Below are positions 1 to 7,424 of a stretch of 14,221 nucleotides of DNA, piece by piece. Below the pieces are notes generated by a model, which saw only the letters and a program-made list of their open reading frames with translations, did no database searches and was not told the origin of the DNA. This DNA comes from Pleurotus ostreatus/Saccharomyces cerevisiae fusant (Eukaryota; Opisthokonta), in contig JAMQCK010000899.1 of NCBI GenBank assembly GCA_024196135.1, positions 1 to 14,221 of the forward strand, given 5' to 3'. The position numbers and the translations under genes were made by a program. Position 1 is the first letter of the stretch, and every line of letters begins with the position of its first letter.

Positions 1-2494
1 TCGTCGCGCGCGCATGCGGACAATGTGATCAGAATGAAGCGCACGAGCAGACGGCATAGCTCCGTCCTGCGCTGTGCTATAACATGCCCTGTGGTTTGGA
101 TGAGAGTCGACGTGGATGTTGACACCAGTCGAGTGATGACCATCTCCATCAGCTCGAGCATCGGTGTGATAGGGTACGCGATGGCTGGCGTGGCATCTTC
201 GACAAGGACTCTGAAGACACTGATGCATATGTCGTATAGCACTAGTGCTCGACGCTTGTCATGGACTAGAGTTCTCATAGACCCGCACAGCTGTTCAACG
301 ATGTCCTGTACCCCGATGCTGAGTTCGTCAGCGTGACCGGGGTGAGAAGCAGCGTCATAGTAGCGCCTGTATGAGGACAGGATGTTCAGATACACACGAA
401 GTCGCGCGAGTAGAGGGCTTGGAGGGTGAGCATAGACCGATGTGGGCTGCAATGAGCCCTTCGAGGGTGGGCCAGTAATCTTCCGGAGAACACAGTACAG
501 ATGGGGCGCCATCATGTCCCGCACCTCCTCAAACGTCAAGATATGAGATCGATCCCATAGCCGTTGTAAGACCGACGGGTCGTCGTCTGTAACAGTCAAA
601 TCGGGGCCGATGGCAGCAACCAAGCGGAAGATTGTTCGGTATGCCGAAGTTTGTCGCTTCATTGGGACACCCTGGTGCATCTTGTCACTGATGTCTCGGA
701 GGTAGTGAGCCATCTTGAGCCAGATGACGGGTGGCAGACTGAGATTGGAGTCCACAAATCTCAGCACCTGCCCAACGTAGACGAGGATGACATCCTGGCT
801 CGGAGCAGGGGCCTTGCCGAGGTCGTACTGAACAAAGGCCTTCCGCAGGCCGTACAGGAGCGTGATGGCGTTCTGTAGGGTCGGGTGCTCTTCCGGTGCT
901 AGAAGTGCAGGGACATCTTCGCCGCAGGCATCTGCGTCGTTATCGCGCGCAGATACCACCAGAATGTCGCGCGACGACTTCACAAGGAGGATATGAGCGA
1001 TCTGGGCCGCAAAGACGCTTCGTTCATTAGATGCGGACGGCGGGGACGAAGCGACGCGCGTGCAGTATTCTACCACATCATCTCGAAGAGGACGGCATTG
1101 TCGTATGAGGTTAAGCACCGTCATAGATGCGGGTGTACCTGCAATTGCTTCCGTGATGAGCTCGGGGATAGAGGTGTGCGGGGAGAAGGCATGCAGCCGG
1201 ATGAGTGAATGCGCAGCGAGGATGTCGACATCCCGCTTGACTTGCTTAAGCTGCTCCCTTTTGAGCGATCGCTTCTCGGATGAGTCCTCCGTAGACTGCG
1301 AGAGGAGGTCCAGCTGACGCAGATGTATAGCAGAGAGATTGCCGTATAGCCACTCGCGGAAGAGACAGAGTATGGGGTAGATGTGCTCCGTGAATGGCGT
1401 GATGTACGCGCAGTCAGTCCTGAATATCGGGAGGACATGAACCACGACGTAGAAGGCCAACGTAGCGCCAGATAGCACCACGATCGTGCAGAAGAGGGCA
1501 ACGTTCAGAGACGCGAAGTATACAGCAAGTCCGGCCCAGAACAGAAATATCGAGATATGCAGAGTCATGGGCAGCATGCCGACGATGAATGGTATGTGCC
1601 ATTTCTCGATCGCCATGAATCGGTACTGCTGCAGCAAGACACGATCGCGCTGCGTTCCTGGCGTTCTCGACGCATAATGATGAAGCCACTGCTTGGCCAG
1701 AGCAGCGACCAAGGCTGACGCAAGCGACACCGTCAGGCTAGCCAGCCAAAGCCCGTTGATGATCACGTCGACTGTCCTGCCCGTGAACGACTCTGCGCTG
1801 AAGGATGATGGGGGCACTTCGTGCGGAGATATCCCAAGAGCTGCCGCGCGCTGAAGAGCGATGAGTTCTCCCAGCAGATAGGAGTTGATTTTGTTAGAAT
1901 CCGTAAGCGCTTGAGCGGATTGGACAAGGAAGGACGTCACAACAGCCGAGAATAGACCGACCTATATGCATGTCAGACCGCGAATGAATCGTTTCTTGCT
2001 ACGACCCACAAATACCAGGAAAACATCGAGGTTATCCATCCAACCGGTGACCGTGTCAGCATCAAAGGCAGTGACTTCACGCGCGTACATGTGCCAGACT
2101 CGAGCAGAAGGGCCTGCACCAGCGAAAGGGGGATCGGGTCGACGGATCCCGTCATCGAAGTAGAGAAATTCTAACGAAAGCAGGGTAAGCATTTGCTCGA
2201 ACTGCGCAATGAGTTCAACCCTACCTCGTGTCTCCGGGTCGAAGTGTACACCCGTCTCTTGTATCCCAGCGGGATGACCAGTCGTATCTTTGTGCGTTTG
2301 AGATGGAGGCACTTTCTCCGACGCGAACTTCTTGCTACCTGTGATCGATAATGAGAACTAAGTTCCAGTTGCGCTGCTACAGCACGAAGCATACGACAAC
2401 ACGCTTTGTAAGTGCTGTAGCGGCGGGGGCAAGAGAGTAGGCAGGTGTACTTGCCGGATGTAGGTTGGCTGAACAATCGCCCCGACTTCAACAT
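1..2494 (-). CDS. DUF6535-family multi-pass membrane protein (3' end outside window)
   Basis: Function is unknown; this membrane family is common in Agaricomycetes. Proposed exons are 2494-2455, 2338-2010 (optionally split by a 54-nt intron at 2224-2171) and 1961 to beyond 1. The last exon is open for 653 codons without a stop. The 48-nt intron 2009-1962 contains CTGAC before TAG, and removing it joins NLDVFLVF to VGLFSAVVTSF, the family signature at the first membrane segment. Hydrophobic segments lie near residues 124-136, 188-211, 248-272 and 277-301. The AKQW and HVLPI motifs after segments 2 and 4 are also family-like. The remaining ~470 residues look soluble and helical. The first exon is the least certain: its intron either uses a GC-AG boundary (2454-2339) or a weak GTACAC donor (2450-2335), and both keep frame. 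The start at 2494 is inferred. Family assignment is confident; the 5' structure is not. Confidence 0.85.
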
Positions 2495-2965
2495 ACTGCG
2501 TTTCGTACCGCTGACCGCGCACGATGAGGGTCGATGATCAGCAATGAGATCTCCAAAGAGCGTTTTCTAGGTTTACTTATCAAGCTCACACGTCGGCAAA
2601 TTCTCAGGGCCGTCAGGCGCCAGTGTCAGTCCAGATCACTGTTCCGGACGTACTACTCTATACTTACTAGGATGGAAACCCTAGTACGATGATTTCGTGT
2701 CTGAATGGGCGGCCTAGGAGCGCTGGCCGAACTGTGTCAGGGCACTGCTTGGGGACTGCCTGACGGACGTAAGTATACTTGCACAGCGCTTGAGGGCAGG
2801 AACAATTATACGTGAATGTTCTCGTAGGTGAGGTTTGGCTTTGAGATAATGGATTCACTAGCGCGCAATCATTGTTGCTGGCGGTCTCAAGAAGGCTGCC
2901 ATTATCAACACTCAACATGATTTTTGGTACCCAATCCGCGCGCGTGAAGTAATATGTTTCATTCC
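2495..2965. other. Intergenic spacer: SDR 3' flank and DUF6535 promoter
   Basis: This 471-nt stretch separates the stop of the SDR gene from the proposed start of the DUF6535 gene; both are on the minus strand. A minus-strand open frame at 2918-2667 has no recognisable motif and no intron-linked partner, so I do not call it a gene. No clear TATA box or AATAAA signal was seen. Confidence 0.5.
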
Positions 2966-4171
2966 TTACGATCCCCCGACATGTTGGCCACCTAAAGAAA
3001 ACCCCGATTGTCAGCTTCGCCAGAGGTCACCTTAATCGTTAACACGCACCATTGATATGCAAGACCGCACCCGTCATGAAATTTGAGTCCCGAGCGCTTG
3101 CGAGGTAGACTGAGGGGGGTTCAGTCGACAATTTGGGTACCAGTGCATACGATAGGCACTCACCATATGTCGGCGCCATCTCAGCGGGCTGAGCGCCGCG
3201 ATTGAGTAGCGGGATACCAACTCCAAGCCCCTCCATATCCTCCGCGCCCCGCGAGCCAGCCTGCAATGCAGTAATCACAACCCCCGGCGCGACCGCATTC
3301 ACGCGGATGCCCTTCGGCGCAAGCTGCAGCGCCAGCGATCTCGTGAACGTCACAATCGCGCCCTTCGTCGACGAGTAGTCGATGAGCGACGCGCTGCCCT
3401 TGTACGCGGTGACGGACGTGGTGTTGATGATGGCGGACCCGCGCTTCATGTGCGGGATTGCGTACTTCGTGGTGGTGATCATCTGGAGGATGTTTGCCTG
3501 GAAGGTGTTGTGCACCTCTTTCAGGTCGATGGTGGCGAAGTCGGAGTTGATTCTGGAGGGAAAGCGCGTTTATTTGAGGGCATCTGTGCAATGAAGTGAA
3601 AGAACGTACACTTGTCTTGACGCGTTGTTGACGAGGACATCGACGCGGCCGAAGGCCTTGACGTGCTCGTCGACGACGCGATTGCAGTCGGCTTCGTTGA
3701 TCAGGTCCACCTTGACGGTGATGACCTTCGCGCCTGACGCCTCGATGTCCTTCTTCGCGTCTCTCGCGTCCGCCTCCTCCTCGGGAAGGTAGGTGATCGT
3801 GATGCCGGACGCGCCCTCGCGCGCGAACGCGATCGCAGTTGCGCGTCCGATGCCAGAGTCGCCTCCGGTGACGATGATGGCCTTGTTCTTTAGCCTGTTA
3901 AGGAAGAGACAATCAGTATTCGAGCGAGACTGTGAGAAAGCAGTCTACGCACTTCCCCGCACCCTGATACTCGACCAAACGGGGGTTCCCCTCCTCGTCC
4001 CACTCTTCGAGACGACTGTACTCCAGTCCAGCTTAAGCATTGTCAGATGAGGATAAGACTGCACAGTACAGCACACGCACGTTCAATCTTTTTGTCCAGA
4101 CCGGGCAGATTCTGCTTCTGCTTCTCCGGGACCGCGACATCGTACGCAGTGATAGGCTGGTCAGATCCCAT
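2966..4171 (-). CDS. Short-chain dehydrogenase/reductase, NAD(P)-dependent
   Basis: A classical SDR oxidoreductase, probably cytosolic, resembling the YhxD/glucose-ribitol-dehydrogenase-like subgroup; the substrate cannot be read from sequence. Exons: 4171-4081, 4031-3953, 3894-3610, 3552-3164, 3109-3050, 2991-2966, giving 309 aa in perfect phase. Introns are 49, 58, 57, 54 and 58 nt with GTGCGT, GTACGT or GTGAGT donors; introns 1 and 5 carry CTGAC. Motifs: cofactor loop TGGDSGIG (66-73), NNAS (146-149), catalytic Ser198, Tyr211 and Lys215 in YSSTK, and RVNAVAPG. The N-terminal PGL...EY tail before the Rossmann fold is typical of this subgroup. The last exon is only 26 nt but yields HINGGQHVGGS, matching the usual C-terminus; without that splice the protein would end HINGAC. 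Intron 4 is a multiple of three without a stop. The start ATG lies about 72 nt downstream of a TATA-like CTTATAAG. Confidence 0.93.
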
Positions 4172-4242
4172 TGTGATTTGTGTTGTGTTCGCGAGCAAGG
4201 ATGGGGAGGACTGAATTAAAGAGCGCGCCGTAGTAGCTGCCG

Positions 4243-4250
4243 CTTATAAG
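4243..4250 (-). promoter_or_regulatory. TATA-like element CTTATAAG upstream of the SDR gene
   Basis: A self-complementary CTTATAAG sits 72-79 nt upstream of the SDR start codon, a plausible distance for a fungal TATA box with a short 5' UTR. It is a sequence match only; no transcription start is known. Confidence 0.4.
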
Positions 4251-4493
4251 GAGTCCCTCTTCATCGTTGACGACAATGACGACGGGGTGACGAGAAGGCT
4301 TAGGGTGCTGACTCCATGTATGACTGCATCTGTCGCAGTCGTACCGACGCCATGGACATGTTGTACGTTCTCCATCGATTGTCCATTGTGCAGTAGAATA
4401 TCCGAGATGAGGCTCGGAAGGTCATAGCGGAGCGAGATGATGGAGAAGGACAAGTCAACAAGCCTTCGCAAAAGGATGTCCGAATGGGGACAA

Positions 4494-4514
4494 CAAACAA
4501 CCAAATATTTGGTC
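4494..4514. repeat. Palindromic 21-bp element, copy 1
   Basis: The 21 bases here match 6675-6695 at 20 of 21 positions in the same orientation. The core ACCAAATATTTGGT is a perfect 14-bp palindrome. This copy lies 84 nt beyond the stop codon of the MYND gene and about 320 nt upstream of the SDR start. It could be a dimeric transcription-factor site or a remnant of a small mobile element; nothing here decides. Confidence 0.7.
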
Positions 4515-4597
4515 ACTCGATCCTCGGATAAGTTAGGAAGAACTTTTTTTGTGGTACCTTCGATGGGGCAAAGCTCGCGGGTGAATAGAGGAGAACA

Positions 4598-6629
4598 CTA
4601 CGTAGATAAGTCCCTGATATTGTTAGCCAGAGCCTTGATTTCCTCCTCAACGACCTTCAACCTCTCCTGCAACTTCCTCACTCTCAGCATCTCCTTATTG
4701 CGTCGGTCGAGCGTCTCCCGGCGTTCCTCTGATGACATTGGCAGGTTGCGCTCGGAGTCCATATCTTGAAGAAGCTCTGTTGGATACTTTGCCAGCTGCT
4801 CTTGAAGGTCCCGATACTCCAATCCAACCATGGGCGTGCTCTCCACAGGCCCGAATCGCCGCTCTGGCCCGTCTTCCCATACGCAGTAGATCGAGCAGAC
4901 ACGCGGCCCGGACCCGCACTCGTCCAGATCGCCGACCACATGCCCTGACTTATGGCCAACGAGGAGTACGATGATGTCGCAGTGGTGATGGCGGTCAGGG
5001 TCGCGCGTCGAGACCTCCGCCATCACAGCCCTCACGTTGGCGTGCAAGTAGGCCATGGAGACGTCCCCAATGAGAGCCATATCCCGCGCGTTCATCCAAC
5101 CTGGAGGACTGTGTCAGCAGTGCGCCAAACGCCAGAGGTGTGCTGAACTTACCTGTCGGCGTACGACACACGGCACTGTGTTTACCGCGCCAATCCTTGT
5201 TCCTGCAATCCTCAGAGCAATAGAAGGCGTTTTCGCACCTGCCGCAACGCAGCATCCTTGTAGCACCGGCTCGTTTACAGCAACTTCCACCCTCCTGCTG
5301 TACAAACGATTATTCTCGCAGAAAAGGCTAGGTTTTGAAACTGAATCACCTTGTCTGTGCAGCAGCCTTGACAATGCATGCGCATGGCTCGCCGCTGTTG
5401 ATACCGAGCGAGGGATACCGCTCGTATGCGAAAGCAAGGTCCTCGAATGCTTCGTTCAGGGTGGTCAATCGCGCTTCGTCGTTCAGCAGCGTTGGTCCAT
5501 TTGCGACATGAAAAGCCAGAAAAGGCCTCTAATAGTTGAATATTCGCGTGAGTCCGCGGATCATTGCCGTGATCTTGACTTGCAGCTCGTCCTCGGTCTG
5601 CGGCACCGCCTCGATCATGCGCACCATAGCATCGAATAAGCCGGCCCTGATGGAAACCTCGTAGATGCGATAGCTTGACGCGAACATCTAGAGGTGCTGC
5701 AAGTACAAGCAGGCGTCCACTGCGACCTTCCATGCCTTGGTGTCGATGGCGTACGACATGGCGGCGATGCTATCGGCGACAGAGGCATCGGGCACGGAGC
5801 GCGGGGCCAGCTCTGCGCAGTCGGTCATCAAGTGGTATGCCAGCTCGTAGAGGTCCTCCGACAGCTCGGGCTCCATCGTGCGCACCGCCTGCGCGTGGTA
5901 CGAGATGGCCCGATAGAGGCGGCGGGGTCGGCCCTTGACGCAGGAGGCGACGATACGCCCCATCTCTGGGCTGATGGATGGAGATTCTGGAAAGTCACCC
6001 GATAACAACGGCAGGCAGAGACAGAACATGTACATCCACCGCAGCATCCCGGAGATCATCTCGCCTGGCGGTGCCGGGACGTATCGCGGTAGGTGCAGCC
6101 AGAGGTCCACGAGGTAGACGTCCAGACGAGTGCTCGAGAGCCAACTGCGAAGGCTCCGATCTTCAGCAGTAATGCGCGGGCGTACGAGACCATCCAAGAC
6201 CATTTTGAAGAGAAGGGCGATATCGAGGGAGTACGGCGCGAAGTCCTCTACCGCCACAATATTCCTATTCATGGGGTGCAGGAAGTCCACCCACTGCACT
6301 ACCATCGGCGCGACCACGTAGAGGGAGTTCCACAGGCGCGACGGGTATTTTGACAAGCAGAGGGCGTCGACCTCACTACAGAGCAGGGTATATCGCCTTA
6401 GCTCCTCCCTTGCAATTTGGGTAGCAGAAGCCGGCAGTCTCAGCGGTCGGTGGCCAGGTTGTCGTTGAGGTGGTCCCTGGTCAAAGTTGCGAAAGAGTTG
6501 GCCGCGAACGAGCGCAGCCTTGAGTTTCGCCAGCGCTGCTTGGGGAGACGGTGCACCCGGCTTCTCAAGGGAGATAGCCAGGAAGTCAGCGAGTACCCTC
6601 GTCAGCTCTGTGGATTCGGCCGGGGGCAT
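4598..6629 (-). CDS. MYND-type zinc-finger protein, frame interrupted by two TAG codons
   Basis: Likely an Agaricomycete protein with a long helical N-terminal part, a MYND finger and a C-terminal coiled coil; MYND fingers bind proteins. Segments: 6629-5350, 5256-5153, 5100-4598, nominally 628 codons. The finger reads LRCGRC (431, 434), C440, C444, H453, C457. The first ligand pair is C416-A-C418, one residue closer than the usual CxxC. The 52-nt intron 5152-5101 is canonical (GTAAGT, CTGAC, CCTCCAG). The 93-nt intron 5349-5257 is chosen because it joins QTR to MLRC. The C-terminus (about 570-625) is a charged coiled coil. Codons 314 (5690-5688) and 367 (5531-5529) are TAG, yet the frame reads as coherent protein on both sides. 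Removing them by splicing needs weak GTCGCA or GTCAAG donors. An upstream ATG at 6956 would add 109 residues. Pseudogene, unusual splicing or sequence error remain possible. Confidence 0.65.
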
Positions 6630-6674
6630 TTTCGCGTCTCGGCTGGTGAGTGAAGAAAGGAATCCGAGCTCAGG

Positions 6675-6695
6675 CAAACGACCAAATATTTGGTC
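6675..6695. repeat. Palindromic 21-bp element, copy 2
   Basis: Second copy of the element at 4494-4514, with a single A/G difference that extends the palindrome here to 16 bp (GACCAAATATTTGGTC). It lies 46-66 nt upstream of the proposed MYND-gene start at 6629, inside its presumed promoter or leader. If the longer start at 6956 is used, it would instead encode a stretch containing DQIFGR. Confidence 0.7.
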
Positions 6696-7424
6696 GATCA
6701 GGAAATTGGACTTGCACGTGATCGATTTAAACTTTGCGTCTTCCCATCGTGCTCCGCGCGATTCGAAAGAGAGGAAAGCAGAGGTCTGCCTGGGTGTATT
6801 TCTGGGGGGCAGGACCAGGATGCGGCTTTCCCATCCATTCCAGTCCACTTGGGTGCGGTGGGACACGGCCTTGGTACCGAAAGGTCTCACGGGAATTTTG
6901 ACTGAACGTCCTGAACTCGCTTGGCAAGTCCAAATGCCAGCAGCTCCTCCGCTCACCGTCCTATGCTATCCCCCTTACTCTACGCCAGTATGTACGACCA
7001 AACTCCATGCCTGACATAGTCGTGGCGGTCCGTCCGGTCCGTCAGATGTCGGTTTTCGTTCGTAACCTGAGCGTGTGTGGCTTGTTGGACTTCAGCGATG
7101 TAAGAACAATAGAGGTCAATCTGTGAGCCCCCTGGGCGATTGAGATGCAGTGAGAATAGGAAACATGTCTGCACCGTCTCGCTCGGGGAGGAGGGTCGTG
7201 GCCGGCATCGAGCTGCCGATTTCCTGGTTGCCTCTTACCATCGCGTTCCTCGACGATTTGCCCTCAGCGGCGCCCCTTCTCGCTCCCCGCGCTCTATTTC
7301 TCATATCCATTGCACTTGTTGTTCCATAGTCTTTCTCGTCGTTCGAGACAGCGGTGTCTGGACCACCCAAAGGCCGTCTCTCTCTTTTTCCAGCTTTCTT
7401 TCCGTTTCCTCGATAATCTCATAC
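6696..7424. other. Divergent intergenic region between MYND and PBP1 genes
   Basis: About 0.73 kb separating two divergently transcribed genes, so it probably carries both promoters. The minus strand stays open up to an ATG at 6956, leaving some doubt about where the MYND coding region begins. The part next to the PBP1 gene is pyrimidine-rich. Several ATGs precede the chosen PBP1 start, but without a known transcription start they cannot be called upstream ORFs. Confidence 0.5.
7377..7412 (+). promoter_or_regulatory. CT-rich leader tract before PBP1
   Basis: A run made almost entirely of C and T ends about 12 nt before the PBP1 start codon. Pyrimidine tracts are common near transcription starts and in leaders of well-expressed filamentous-fungal genes. 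It also fits a 3' splice site of a leader intron, which I cannot exclude. Confidence 0.4.

Larger units (their letters stand above)
4172..4597. other. Intergenic spacer: SDR promoter and MYND-gene 3' flank
   Basis: Between the end of the MYND gene and the start of the SDR gene. It holds the SDR promoter region with a TATA-like site and one copy of a palindromic 21-bp element (4494-4514). A minus-strand open frame at 4516-4244 has no protein-family features and is treated as chance. Confidence 0.5.

Noticed and set aside
1121..1689. Minus-strand open frames of 126 and 91 codons within 1-1961
   Set aside because: They overlap the 653-codon DUF6535 frame and are serine/arginine-rich shadows.
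2667..2918. Minus-strand open frame in the SDR/DUF6535 spacer
   Set aside because: No family features and no intron-linked extension; length is compatible with chance.
4244..4516. Minus-strand open frame of 90 codons upstream of the SDR gene
   Set aside because: Overlaps the presumed SDR promoter and one palindromic element, with no recognisable protein pattern.
5275..5733. Minus-strand open frame of 152 codons
   Set aside because: It is an arginine-rich shadow of the MYND gene in another frame, with no motif or sensible splice partner.
6421..6480. Possible pair of compensating frameshifts in the MYND gene, where an alternative frame reads DHLNDNLATDR
   Set aside because: The main frame stays open throughout, and a short plausible peptide in another frame is weak evidence; homologues would be needed.
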